A DNA stretch of 64,000 nucleotides from Kudoa neothunni (Eukaryota; Cnidaria): positions 310,001 through 374,000 of the forward strand of contig OZ199838.1 of assembly GCA_964304625.1 (NCBI GenBank), written 5' to 3'. The notes under the pieces are model-generated. The model did not search any database. It was not told the origin of the DNA and saw nothing but the letters and a program-made list of their open reading frames with translations. How positions within the stretch are numbered: the first letter of the stretch is position 1; each line of letters begins with the position of its first letter. The position numbers were made by a program, and so were the translations under genes. Below, one piece after another: positions 12,064 through 23,604 of the stretch.

Positions 12064-12945
12064 TGAGGGGTAATGCATCTCAGTACTTTTCAACACAAAT
12101 AAATATTACATTAGGAATACATAGTTGTCAAGTTATCATTAAACAATGATATTATTCAAAAAAATTTACAGTCCAATTGATTAATCCCCAACAATGAATT
12201 ATCAATATCCTAGAAGTAGTTCGCCCAGTTTCGTAATCCAATAAAATTATTGCTCCCATACTTACGATTGAATAGATTATTGTTATAAACTACATATTTA
12301 TGAAACCTGTTTATAATTCCAATTTTATTTCACAGGTAATAATAAAAGTATTAATATTATATTGACTCATTAATTCACAAATTATTCAGGAAAAATTCAT
12401 TTAGCCGATATTAAGGTTGCGAAACTTTATTATTCCGTTAGGTTATATTTCTCCAAATTATATTTGTAATTTATGGTTCAAATTTGAAAATGAAATATTT
12501 CAACTTTATTGATAAAAATTCATTTTATTTTATCAATTTAAAATGCGTTGTCACCGCCCAATTTTTACGTCCACTGACGATTCTAAACGATCAAAGCACG
12601 AAAGGATTATATGAAGATTAACTGGACAAATACATTTCGGTTTCCTCTAAATTTTCGAGTTTGTAATTTAAATATTGTCATCAATCAAGTTCTATATCTT
12701 TTTTAAATCAATTTCTATAATTAGGTGGTCTCATTTTGGATAAAGATTATTAACCAAAAGTTAGATCATTAATAACTCTTCTGTAAAACGGCTACGATTT
12801 TTAAGCTTATTTTGTCATTGAAATCACGAGTGACAACATTAATACTTTGATTGCGATCCATCAAATTGTATCAATTATATGACAGTAATAATGTAAAGTG
12901 TGTTATTTCTGTATCTGGGATTTTTAAAGACGTGGTCACGTAGAT
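11520..12945. other. non-coding stretch upstream of TMEM41B
   Basis: A minus-strand frame at 11589-11800 encodes a hydrophobic segment (IMVACAQLGAFFMLYFPKF) that could be a membrane exon, with a possible 42-nt intron after it. No partner exon of the same gene could be joined. A TA microsatellite lies at 12029-12061. Otherwise nothing is seen. Confidence 0.35.
12029..12061. repeat. TA microsatellite
   Basis: An uninterrupted run of alternating T and A about 33 nt long. Confidence 0.9.
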
Positions 12946-13890
12946 ATGCTCAAAAAAATGAGATTTGTTTCAATATGCGTAATTGCTTGCTTGATAGCAT
13001 TGATAGCAGTGTAGTTCGATTGATACGAAAAATTGATTTTAATTTTTTATTTTTAAAGTAAATATCGACCTACTGTTAAAGAATTTAAAAACCTTTGTTA
13101 CACTACCAAAAAACTTCAACAGTCATACCCGTATCACATTCTACTAGCATTTTTCTTTATATATGTTGGGTATGTGATTTTCGTTGTGAGCAAGATTGCT
13201 AAGTTGATTACCCCATTAGAATGCAATCTTTATGTATCCCTGGATCATTGTTATTAAGTGTTCTCTCTGGATTTCTTTTTCCCACACCGATTGCTCTTCT
13301 TTTAGTCTGTGCAGTAAATGGATACTAATGTAGTTATAACTGATCGATGAAATATATTTTAGTGCTGCTCTATTGGTTCAATGTTGTGTTATTATGTCAG
13401 TGGTGCTATTTGTAACTCTCTCGTAGAACGGTATTTCACTGAGAGTATTATGAAAATGAGAAATCTGGTACGGTTGGCTAACCCGATTTTTGATGATAAA
13501 TTGATGAACTTATTTCGATTTTAGGTGCATGTCTACAGCGATAATATGATTGCTTTGATTGTACTTTTGAGGATTGCTCCGTTTATACCCAATTCCGTCA
13601 TAAACTTAATCACTCCATTGGTAGCTGTTCCAAAAAAAGCATTTTTTATTGGCACTTTTCTTGGTGTGGCGCCTGCGTCTCTTGGCCACATTTTAGCTGG
13701 AAAACAACTTCATTCATTAGCCTCAACCTCTCATCCTCTAAATTATTATTCTGTTGGTGGCCTAGTAATAGCTGTCGTGCTTATTGTAGGACCAATGGTT
13801 TTTAAAGATAAACTTTTGAAGTCGAAACTTTATACAAAAATTACAATCGACCCTAATTCCTTGGCGGGGCATTCGTCGTGTTTGAAATAA
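12946..13890 (+). CDS. TMEM41B: TMEM41B-like VTT-domain ER membrane protein, complete, five exons
   Basis: The exons are 12946-13010, 13059-13169, 13220-13313, 13363-13467 and 13525-13890. They join in phase to give 246 residues. The introns are 48, 50, 49 and 57 nt with GT/AG ends. Family hallmarks in order are an N-terminal membrane helix (VSICVIACLIALIA), SLCIPGSLLLSVLSGFLFP (compare TFAIPGSIFLSILSGFLYP in human TMEM41B), CCSIGSMLCYYVSG, LLRIAPFIPNSVINLITPL and FFIGTFLGVAPASL. The FFIGTFLGVAP block points to the B rather than the A paralogue. The protein is shorter than the 291-residue human protein, mostly at the N terminus. TMEM41B is an ER lipid scramblase needed for autophagosome formation and lipid mobilisation, and the same role is likely here. 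The start is the first ATG in frame; a second Met follows four codons later. No disruption is seen. Confidence 0.92.
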
Positions 13891-14771
13891 CTATTTTTTG
13901 TATATTCGATAATTTTAATTTTTTTTGTAAGAATGTTAATTAATGATTTGTTTGTTCTTTCGATTTGTCTCAAAATAAAAATATGATTTTTTGCTTATAT
14001 AAATGTAATTATATTTATTAAAATAATTTGTAGGTTTTTATTTTATTTTTTACAATTTTTAATTAAATAAAAAGAATTGTAAGAATTACGTTGCTTATTT
14101 CTAAAGGATATATTGTAATTAAGTTGTAAATTAATAAATAAATAGGTTATTCCATGTTTTTATATTTACGAAAAAAATTTGTTTGTGGTATCTTATTACA
14201 GTAAGTAATCAATTTCATTCACTTTTCAAACCCTTATTTGGTGAGAATATGGATTGGTTATTGTATATATAATGTGTTTCTTATAATATTTCAATCAAAA
14301 TTTTTAGACATTATTCTAAAAAGTAGAAAAATAATGTAATGAAGAGTCACGTTTTAAAATATCTATTATCTCGACTCTTAAATTAAGAGTCTTAGTGGCG
14401 TTCTAGAAATGAAAAATAAAATCATCAAAACCTATAAATGTTTTTAGAATCTAAAAATAGAGATTATTCGCATGCAGGACAATTTAATTCTGTTGATGAA
14501 GATGTGCAGTTAGTGGAGGGTTTCGTTGTTTTAAAAAAGGTCCAACATTTAAAAATCAAATTTTATTAATTAACCAACTGATGCTACACTTAAAATTACT
14601 TCAGAGTGGATCAATCAATTCAGAACATTTTTTAAAAGATACTCTGAAATTTTTGTTTACGATGTAGACAAAATTGCCTTATTTTACCGATGGCAACAAA
14701 GAGAGTATTTCATTATCTTTCAAAAATTAATATATAGTTAACTAGTCTTTTTAAACGCAACTAAATCATGA
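13891..14771. other. non-coding stretch downstream of TMEM41B
   Basis: AT-rich with AATAAA-like signals shortly after the TMEM41B stop (AAAATAAAAATATG near 13972). No gene or repeat is recognised. Confidence 0.4.
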
Positions 14772-14775
14772 TTAA

Positions 14776-16837
14776 CCCTTAAAGGAAAACCCTGGGCTCT
14801 TCGAGACTAACCACGTGATACATTGTCAATTACTTAGGTTGGACTAATTTTGTTCGGTTCAAATTTTACGTAAATTCATCAAAATTAATTATCTATCAAT
14901 CGGTTTTATTTATAAATAAATTTTTCCATGGTTTTAGGACCATTTTTCATCTTTTTGGATATATCATCTGACACTGAAAGTATATTTTCAAACGAACTAA
15001 AAAATTTCTTGGAAGATAATAACGAATTCAACGAAAAATTAATAAAAGAATTTGACGGTTAGTTTATCGAAAAAGTATAAAATCTTCATTTCAATATTCA
15101 TAGATTCATCTAAGGGGCAACTTAATGTACTAAATCAACATTCTTCTCCACAAATTGTCTCACATGAATGTAACACTCGAGATCCCATTAAAGATTATTT
15201 GTAGAAAGATACATCTATTATTTGAACATTCCAGCCCACTTCTGGACGAACTTCCTGTCATAATACAATAGACCGCAGTATTGTACAAGGGAAGCCAATT
15301 GATTCCTTCGTTTTAACGACGCCCGTTGATTGTTTCAATCATTTCATAACTAAACAAATGATGGAAGAAATCATGTTGTACACCAGTCACAAAGGCAACG
15401 ATGAGATGGGAGATAAATGGAAGCATCTCGACCTGATTGAATTAAAAGCTCTTTTGGGATTGTTGTTGTTGTTAACTGATGTCTACAAATCCAATTTTGA
15501 AAATACGCAAATTTTGTGGGATGAAATTCATGGGAGGTCCTTATTTCGCGAAACGATGAGTCGGGATAGATTCAAAATAATTCTACGTATATTGCGTTTT
15601 GATGAGGATAGGACCAGAAACAACAATCCTAGCTCGCAAAATAAATTTTCACCGATAAAAAAATATTTGATGAATTTACTAACACTGTATAACTAGCTGT
15701 ATCCCAGGTCTTAATTTAACTGTTGATGAACAGTTGTATCCTTGTCGGGGGCGAGTTTCATTTTTGGTTTACATGCCCAGAAAACCGTCGAAATACGGTT
15801 TAAAATTCTGGATTGTTTGCGACAGCGACACATTTTATTTTTCAAACATAATTCCATATTTTGGTAAAATTTACAGTTACCATGAATCCAACCTACCTTT
15901 TAATGTTGTGGTAAATCTAACACATCATCTTTTGGATGCAGGTCATAGTATCACCCTCGACAATTATTTTACTTCATGCGAACTGGCTGAATATTCGTAT
16001 GAAAGGAAAATATCAATTCTTGGAACTGTGCGTAAATGCAAAACTGTAGACACATAGATCAAGAAAAATGTTTTCGTTGCTATTTGGTTTTTACAAAGTA
16101 TTCACTCTTATTTCGTATATTCCGCGTAAAAACGGGGCAGTGGTTGTTCTTTCATCAGAACACCGTACTCAAAATGTATGTAAAGAATACCATGCTAGGA
16201 CCAGTCAATTTTAGACTACAATCAAAAAAAAATGCGGCGTTAACATATTCTTGCAAGAGAAAATGTCGACATTGACCATTCGCGATGTTTTGCCAATTAT
16301 TAGATGTGGCTGCATTCAACACATGCAATTTTCATAAATAGAAACACTACCTATATGAGAACTGATAAAACTGGTAGAAGACAAAGATTCCTATTGGATA
16401 TGTCCTATTCGTTAATAAAAGACTAACAAGAAAGAAGATTCGAAAATCCATTAATTTTTTATACCCAACCCGCTTTGAAACGCTCGATGGGAATTATTGG
16501 ATATCAATTTTCCAATAATGAATCAAACCTAATCCAAATCTGCGAAGATAAAAGACGAAAAAGATGTCACTTTTGTTCAAGTCTCATAATTCGTAGGAAT
16601 AAACAAGTGTGTTCTCTTCGCAAAAAAGTGTATGTAGCGAGCATTCCACGAGAAATATTACTTGTTTTGATTGTATTTCAAAAAATTAGTAGATAATTTA
16701 TTCTTATTTTTTTCTTATCAATGCGTTATTATACAACATAGCTAATTTTAAGAGAGACCACGAATTAACACATTAATATTATAATTAATCCGGTTAATGT
16801 ATCTGCGCTCGTGGAATCCAGGGTTGTCCTTTAAGGG
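14776..16837 (+). mobile_element. piggyBac element with transposase broken by several stops
   Basis: Both ends are flanked by TTAA (14772-14775 and 16838-16841), the piggyBac target. The terminal repeats are CCCTTAAAGGAAAACCCTGG on the left and CCCTTAAAGGACAACCCTGG (reverse complement) on the right, with a single mismatch. Inside, plus-strand transposase segments occur in family order: an acidic N-terminus near 14960-15060; DLIELKALLGLLLLLTDVYK and DRFKIILRILRFDED (15430-15610); LTVDEQL, with the first catalytic Asp, near 15717; YMPRKPSKYGLKFWIVCDS; and ITLDNYFTS (second Asp) near 15953. A C-terminal Cys-rich piece (RCHFCSSL) lies near 16560. The GGVD block with the third catalytic Asp is not clear. 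Stops and frame changes break it in several places, although the near-identical ends suggest a fairly recent insertion. Confidence 0.85.
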
Positions 16838-16841
16838 TTAA

Positions 16842-18849
16842 ATATCATTTTCTCTGAAATAATTGCGCGCACAAATGCATGAAATTGGTTTCTTACTGTA
16901 GTTGTAATTGATCAAACAAATTTATTCATGACGGATTAGTATATTATTATTAGCGCGTGCGAATTATACTTTCTTCGTTAACATCACACAAGCATTATAA
17001 TTATAAAGAGAAAAATTCAAATAGAGATACAGCGACTTATAGATTTTTTGCAATGTGGATATTGCGTAATGATTTTGATCTCTTTATCGATTACACATTT
17101 CCACGATATGACGTATTCAACGTTAATATTAGGTGAAACGCTTTATAATAATATTTTTGAATTAAACTAGTAAATTACCAAAGAAGTGGCTATTGACACG
17201 CTCATAATATCCAGGTATGTATAGTTTGGATTGCATTTAATTATTTTTGGCCCTTCGCTACCACTCATAGGGGCCAAAAATAATTCAATCAGCAAATTCT
17301 AAAAAAGTAAACTTTATAGATCAACTATAAATAAGAGTTAACGGGATTAAAAATTATCACCGTGCATGCGTAATTGCCCTGTTGGATTAAAAACTTCCGT
17401 GCCACTTATTAATCTGTTATATCACGCGAATTAAATCGTTTTTATTGGAAACGGGCGAAAAATTTTGTTTAAAGACAATGGTAGTTGCCAATTAGAGAAT
17501 GTTACGGATGCACATAAATAAAGATTTTAGGGTCAAAACAAAATAATTTTTTCATATTGCATCGAAAAGTAAATAAGAAATAAAATGGTATTTATAATTT
17601 TTTGAAATGACCATTCACTAAAATTTATCCCAGTGTAAAATGATATTTATTTATAAATATCATTAAAACAAAAATTACAAATTATTTGTCAATCAATAAT
17701 TTTAGTAATGGTTTTTTATTCTATTTAAATAAAAGGTGTAATACCCATGCTGAAAAATGGAGAAAACACAAGAACAATTTCATGCGCACGCATACTCGAT
17801 GCATATCGGTTACCTACTGCACATATTTTAAACTCTTGTGAACAATATTATCTTGCTTTTTTTTAAGCGTAATAAATAACATTTCTATCAAAACTACGTA
17901 TGTGGCAATTCTGGATTTTGTGCGATGACATTGATTTTTTTGATTACGCATAACACATAAGTCATTCTAGGTGTCTGAGATTTATTATGTATGTGTGTCA
18001 CGTGATCACACATTTTAGTACTATTTTATTTAAAAATTCTAAGACATTTTAACCGTCTAATATTTCGACGTGACACATTTATATAAAGAACTCCAAATTT
18101 TGTAGTATTTAGAATGTCTGAACTAAATTTTGATCTAAACGATTCCATCAGAAAAATATATTTTAATTTAGACAAGCCGTGTGATTTAAATTTTAAAAAT
18201 TAACTTATCTGCTTTATTTCATTTAAATCATTATGATTTGGAATATTAATAATTTTAGAGTATGAGGAAATATTTGGAAATCATAATGCCGGCAACCTTA
18301 AGCAGGATAATTAAAATTTCAGTGTGTAATTATGAATTTATTTCTTCGCGTTTTCAGCCAACGAATCATAACAATATGTTCCAACTAAAGCCTAAAAATT
18401 ACAATAATTGTATTTCAAAAATTATTTCCCCAACTGCTCAATAATCTGTTTTAAAAATCACTTAACTTCCTTACGATTTACAAATAGGCTCCCGAAAATT
18501 GTTTATCATTTCTCAATAACTTTATTATCTACTATACAGTGAATCCGCCAATATTTGGATTATTAGAATAATTTTATTATAGTGAGAGTTGGTTTGTTGA
18601 CGCAACAATCACTTCTTACATTTACTCTCGAATCTATACCCTAATATCCATACTATATACGAATGATGATTTTGCATTTATTAGATCTATTTTTCAACCA
18701 ATGGCTGAGCAATAGTTATCATTTTCGCGAATGGGAGAATAACAACAATAACACTAGGTGAGATATTATAACAATAGATAACAATAAGTTACAGGAGATT
18801 ATCGTATTAACTGAGTATTTTATTGGTCATGTTGAACAAATCTAACAAA
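16842..18849. other. non-coding stretch with one long hairpin
   Basis: AT-rich. It contains the palindrome at 17239-17285, listed separately. Two short frames at 18115-18200 (MSELNFDLNDSIRKIYF) and 18262-18441 could be exons of a small gene, but no donor and acceptor join them in phase, so they are not called. Confidence 0.35.
17239..17285. repeat. perfect 15-bp inverted repeat (stem-loop)
   Basis: AATTATTTTTGGCCC at 17239-17253 is repeated exactly in reverse complement at 17271-17285 with a 17-nt loop. It is not next to a recognised gene. It may be a small palindromic MITE or a hairpin end; nothing else defines it. Confidence 0.6.
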
Positions 18850-19794
18850 ATGAAACCTTACCATACTCGTATGGCTATTTTGTATTCATGGGGTTCCAGA
18901 TTAAGCAGTAGTGATTCGGATTTTATGAATTCGTATCATCGAAATCCTACCAACATTCGAGAAGAAAAACTGTAAATAATAATTCTAACTAAATATATTG
19001 TTATTGAGTTGCAGTAATGCAAAACTGTATTGATTATTATAGTTTCTAGGAATCTTTAATTATTTCTTTTGTGATATAATCTATTATTCGACGTAGGGAA
19101 ACAAGTCTTAAAAATGACAGAACTTTAGGGCAAAAAATTAAATCCTTACTGAATCTTACCATAAAATCTTCGACATCAACTAATTCGAATGAGGGCAATA
19201 GGTAAATAAATTTTCCTATTTTGATTTATGTGTTGAATGAAACTATATGAATGTGTTTACAGCAAGGACGATAGCTGTAAAATTCGCCCAAGGAAGGATC
19301 TTTCAGTCATCGAAGTTCATTACCTTATTAGTTCGTGGGGGATTCTGATTTACCGATGCAATCTCAACAATAAAAACCTTTTCTTGGATATTATCAAGGG
19401 GTTAGTTTATAAAGTAGTTGAAATTTATATTTTATTCGTAGGAAAGTTAAAAAAGACAACGACGTGGAATTAGCTCTTGAGGATTCGTTTTCTCTACCAG
19501 AATATTGTCAATCCCTCTCAACTTCACTTGGCAACATCATATTCAACATTGATCGCGACGTCCTTATACATCGGCATTTGGTTGAGTTTTACTCTCTTTT
19601 TCAAAGTTACTTCTCATCCATACTAACTCTGGAGGTATTTCATTCTAGTTGGTTAGTTTTACGCTTATGATTTTCTTACAATCAAGGAACTGGAAACGGA
19701 ACTTGTTATCCAACTGAAGCTAGAATTAAATGATATTTTTGGGAAAAAACATGAAAGTAGCTGGAAACATTTTTTTGCAAAGATCAGAAGATGA
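18850..19794 (+). CDS. globin-like protein without proximal histidine, paralogue 1
   Basis: Five exons (18850-18971, 19097-19201, 19263-19400, 19442-19634, 19687-19794) join in phase to 221 residues. The introns are 125, 61, 41 and 52 nt. The first 80 or so residues are Ser/Asn-rich and start MKPYHTRMAILYSWG. The C-terminal 140 residues resemble a globin fold. VIEVHYLISSWGI matches helix A with its Trp. An E-to-F-like stretch follows (LPEYCQSLSTSLGNIIFNID). The C-terminal ELETELVIQLKLELNDIF, then KKHESSWKHFF, matches helices G-H with the H8 Trp. The F-helix position where globins hold the proximal His reads HLVEFYSLFQSYF, so heme binding looks lost. The neighbour at 21624 is its tandem copy. 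The globin call rests on pattern alone; another helical fold is possible. Confidence 0.6.
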
Positions 19795-21623
19795 GCTGTC
19801 TACTTCTTCCAAGACTTAATATACCACTAAAATAATCTATATGCTATTCTTAATTTACATTATATTCAATTATCAATGAATTATATTGCGTGTGAGATGT
19901 TTTATCCAAATTTTTTATTTATATTAGCTGTTATCAATAAAAATGAACGTTCTTATCGGATTTCAAAGTACTAATTTAATTTGCTGTCTTTTCAGCGAAT
20001 TGTAAAATTTCGAATTAATTTTTAAATGTTTTAAGTCAATTTTTCAAGTTTTTGTTTATTTAATTTAGACTTAAATCATCTAAAAATTTCATACTATGCA
20101 AGGTTACATTAACCACATTATTTCTCATTCACTTTTTCATTAACATTTTTTCAATCATTATTATTTTGAAATAATTATTTTTTAAAGGCCAATCGTATTC
20201 ATCTAATTTATTATTTATTAATAATTTAATAAAAATTGGGATGAAATTTATAAATATTTGATTTTTAGTTTTAATAATTGGGTTGTGATAATATTTCGAT
20301 AAAAATCGTGAAGCTGTTGCTAACATTTAAGATATCTGTTCGTAATGTGCGAAAAAAATATTCAATAAATTAAAAATATGAATAATTATAGATAATGACA
20401 TTTTTTCGTTACTCTCCCTGAAATTTATTACTTTCAAAATATTATCGATAAAAGTAATAACTGATATAATCAACAAATTTCCCTCCATTCTTTTGAAAGT
20501 ACTTCTTAGTAAGGATCGCTTACTTAAAATTAATATAGAATTAGATATAAATCCAAATATTATTCATGGTCACAATGTAATGAAGAGTTATTTTATTCTG
20601 TGTAAAATATTACATTTTAAGGTAAAAATAATTACACTATTTACAATCCTACAATCTAGCTGATATGAAAATCTCATGCCGCCATCTCAATCATATCAAT
20701 AAGAACTGGATTTTATTTTCACTTTATTACTATTTGTTAAACATATAAATTCAACAAAAATTATTTCTGAAACCTACCCAAAACCCCCTTAAGCTTTTAT
20801 TATTTCGGATAAGTTGATTGGAACCCATAAAATCATTTGCGTGACCTTACTGGTGATAAAGATTAAACATTAACACTATTAAGTACAGTTAACTTACTGT
20901 GAGATTATTTTCAAAATTTATAATACTTTCGGTAGTATCTTTTTATTTTAATAACTTTTGACGATCACCGACAAAGTTTCATAATTCCCTTTAATAGCAG
21001 TGGTTTTGTGACACTTGCCTGCGGAGCCTTGAATCGAAACTTATTGTATTGAGACTAACGCGGATAACTCAATAATGTTGGACTTTGGTGAAAATAATTA
21101 CTTAAAAACATTAGGTATAAAAATGAAATTTGGATCGTGTCATTAAATTTTAAGTTTCATCTTATTCCACTAAATTACGTAAAAATGTAAAGCAAACCTT
21201 AAAAGTTTGATGCGCTCATTTCACATTACTTAACACATATTTATACTGAGAATAATTTATTTTGAAATTAATAACTGAAGAAAATATTAATAACAATTGT
21301 TTAATCACCTATGGACTGTATCGTCTGTTAGACATGAATCGTCATTCAACCAACAGCTAGTCTGATAAAGTAGTTTTAAATAAGATTGGTAATGCATGAA
21401 TTAAATTCGTTATTTAAATATCACACTTACACGAGAAATCATTAAATTAATTACTCATAAGATCTATTAGATCTTGTGATAAAATACGACCGTTATTAGC
21501 CCCCTAATTTTCCAATTATTAGCTTTAATTCGTAAATTATTTTTAAAATAAAATAATTTTGTGAAAGATTATTGAAATAGAACTTAGATTTCATTATTTA
21601 CACCTGTTGAAGATAGTAAAAGA
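19795..21623. other. spacer between the globin-like paralogues
   Basis: About 1.8 kb of AT-rich DNA. No gene, transposon end or remnant of a third paralogue was recognised. Confidence 0.4.
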
Positions 21624-22567
21624 ATGAGGTCTTACCATACTCGTACGGCCCTTTTGTATTCATGGGGTCCTACAGAAACCAGCAGTATTTCTGATTATAT
21701 CAACTCTTATCATCCAAACGTTGAACACAATCAGACCCAACCGTAATTCAGATGCATTAAAATAATATTGGTGTTCGACAGCTGGGATAAAACTATTTTT
21801 TTTATCGAGGAGATTTCATATGATCTAACCTTTGCAATCTAGTTAATTTTATTATTCATTTAGGAGCTCAAATGTTAGGAAACAAGGAACATCAAACCGC
21901 AAACACCAAACGCTTCTTAATTCAACACCAAAATCTCCCACGGAAACCACTACCAGTGAAAGTTATAGGTATATATTTGTACTGAAATCATTTAATTATA
22001 TAAATTCAGAATATTTGTTATATTTTTTTAGCAAAGAAGATAATGTTAAAAACCATAATAGAAAATCTCTTTCGCCTATGGAAGTAAATTACCTCATAAG
22101 TTCGTGGGGAATATTTACATACAGGTGTAGTCAGTTAAATAAAAACGCCTTTCTGAGTATAATTAGAAAGTATTCCATTAAATACAGCTGATGTTTCAAT
22201 TTTGATCATAGGAAAGTAACGAAAATTGATGAAGTTGAGATAGGTCCCGAAGGTTTGATCACTCTACCAGAATATTGCGAAACATTTGAAAGTGCCCTAG
22301 GAAACATGGTCTTTAGTATCGACAAAGAAATCGTTTTGCACCGTTATTTGGTTGATTATTACATATTATTTCAAACCTATTTTTCAACATACCTAACAAT
22401 GGATGTAATTCACATCGTTTGATTCGTTGTATTTTATTTTTGCAATCTAGGAATTGGAAAATGAATTAATGATACTACTGAAATTAGTATTGAAAGATAT
22501 ATTCTGTAAGAAACATGAAAATGCTTGGGAAAAATTTTTTGTCAGAATTGCAAAGCATTCTAAGTGA
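21624..22567 (+). CDS. globin-like protein without proximal histidine, paralogue 2
   Basis: Five exons (21624-21742, 21864-21968, 22032-22169, 22212-22404, 22451-22567) join in phase to 223 residues. Introns are 121, 63, 42 and 46 nt. Exons 2, 3 and 4 have exactly the same lengths as in paralogue 1 (105, 138, 193 nt), which proves recent common descent. The N-terminus MRSYHTRTALLYSWG is shared. The globin-like part reads MEVNYLISSWGIFTYRC, LPEYCETFESALGNMVFSID and LVDYYILFQTYF, followed by ELENELMILLKLVLKDIF and KKHENAWEKFF. As in paralogue 1, the F8 region has Tyr or Ile rather than His, and no clear distal His is seen. The frame is intact throughout. The Ser/Thr-rich exon 2 has diverged most, whereas the globin-like exons are conserved, consistent with selection on the fold. 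Confidence 0.6.
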
Positions 22568-23480
22568 CTGCCGAAAAAATGCAAATCCACAAAATTACTC
22601 TAATTAACTAAGTTTTTCATTTAAATCTAATTGTTGAAAACTTTATTTTCTAAAATTTATCTATTTATCGGTAATCATAAGGACTCATCTAAAATTAATT
22701 TTAAAAATGGCTATTGACATTGCAGATAACATTGTGGTGTCACTAGTTCGGACTATATTTTATTATTTCTGGTCATAAGAACAAAGAGGTTAGTCAGCAT
22801 TAATTAAGTATAATGGATTTAAAAAATTAAATCTGTATATAGCTTATGAGTAAGAATCATGGGAATTAAAAATTTACCGTATCAATAGCATCTACCTTAA
22901 ATAAAAAGGTTTATTTGAAGTATAATTTTTAAAATGACTTTCTATAATACATTTATATCGCCTATGTCGATCTTGAAGAAGTACATGTACGATAATAAAT
23001 AAAAATATTTGAACTAAATATTATACATTAATCCTCACAAACATTCCAATTATTTTTCAATCGTGCGTAAATATTACGTTAGAATAAAATAATTTATAAT
23101 AGTAGGATTCAAAATACATTGAGATTTTTATCCGATTATATTTATGAAAAAGGTGAACAAATCATTAACACCTAATGTCAAAGGCTTTTAATATTTTTGT
23201 TCAATAAATACAGTTACGTTACCTCAAAAGTCATCATTTTATTTATTTTTAGTATAATCATTAATAAAAAACATTAGTTATAATTTTCGTTGACATTTAA
23301 ATGTTAAAATGCTTGATTAGTTTAGTTTTGTACCTAATTACTCTCACTGTGTAAACTTTTACTTTTAATCCGTTAGAAACTTATGTATATTAAATCTATA
23401 GATATGGAGTCGAATAAAGCGGTAACAAATTTAATTTAACGCATGTATAAGTTATTTGAAGTGAATTAAAAATTCATTTT
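22568..23480. other. non-coding stretch upstream of tRNA-Sec
   Basis: AT-rich with no gene. The last 70 bp or so should contain the proximal sequence element expected for a tRNA-Sec gene, but I could not fix it from sequence alone. Confidence 0.35.
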
Positions 23481-23487
23481 TTTGACG

Positions 23488-23494
23488 TATAAGG
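23488..23494 (+). promoter_or_regulatory. TATA box of the tRNA-Sec gene
   Basis: TATAAGG lies 29 to 23 nt before the first base of the tRNA. Animal selenocysteine tRNA genes use an upstream TATA at about -30 and a proximal sequence element near -60, unlike ordinary tRNA genes, so the position fits. Confidence 0.6.
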
Positions 23495-23516
23495 AAGTGT
23501 AAAAACCCGCCCCATC

Positions 23517-23604
23517 GCTTGGACGAATTTCGCTGGTTGCGGGATGCGGGCTTCAAACCCGTAGCTGATTGGTTTCAGAGAGGTTCGATTCCTCCTTCCG
23601 AGCG
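23517..23604 (+). tRNA. tRNA-Sec(TCA): selenocysteine tRNA, anticodon TCA
   Basis: 88 nt fold as a eukaryotic tRNA-Sec. The acceptor stem starts GCTTGGA and pairs with TCCGAGC, with G as the unpaired discriminator base. The D stem is long (TTTCGC with GCGGGA, 6 bp). The anticodon arm is GCGGG-CTTCAAA-CCCGT with TCA, which reads UGA. The long variable arm is CTGAT-TGGT-TTCAG. The T arm is GAGG-TTCGATT-CCTC. The GGCTTCAAACC core and the GTAGCTG that follows are shared with vertebrate tRNA-Sec. A TATA box at -29 supports a functional type 3-like Pol III promoter. The first T run long enough to terminate Pol III is about 60 nt downstream. Its presence means this organism makes, or recently made, selenoproteins. 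Confidence 0.93.

Noticed and set aside
18115-18441. A possible two-exon small gene (MSELNFDLNDS and the frame at 18262)
   Set aside because: No donor joins the first piece to the second in phase.
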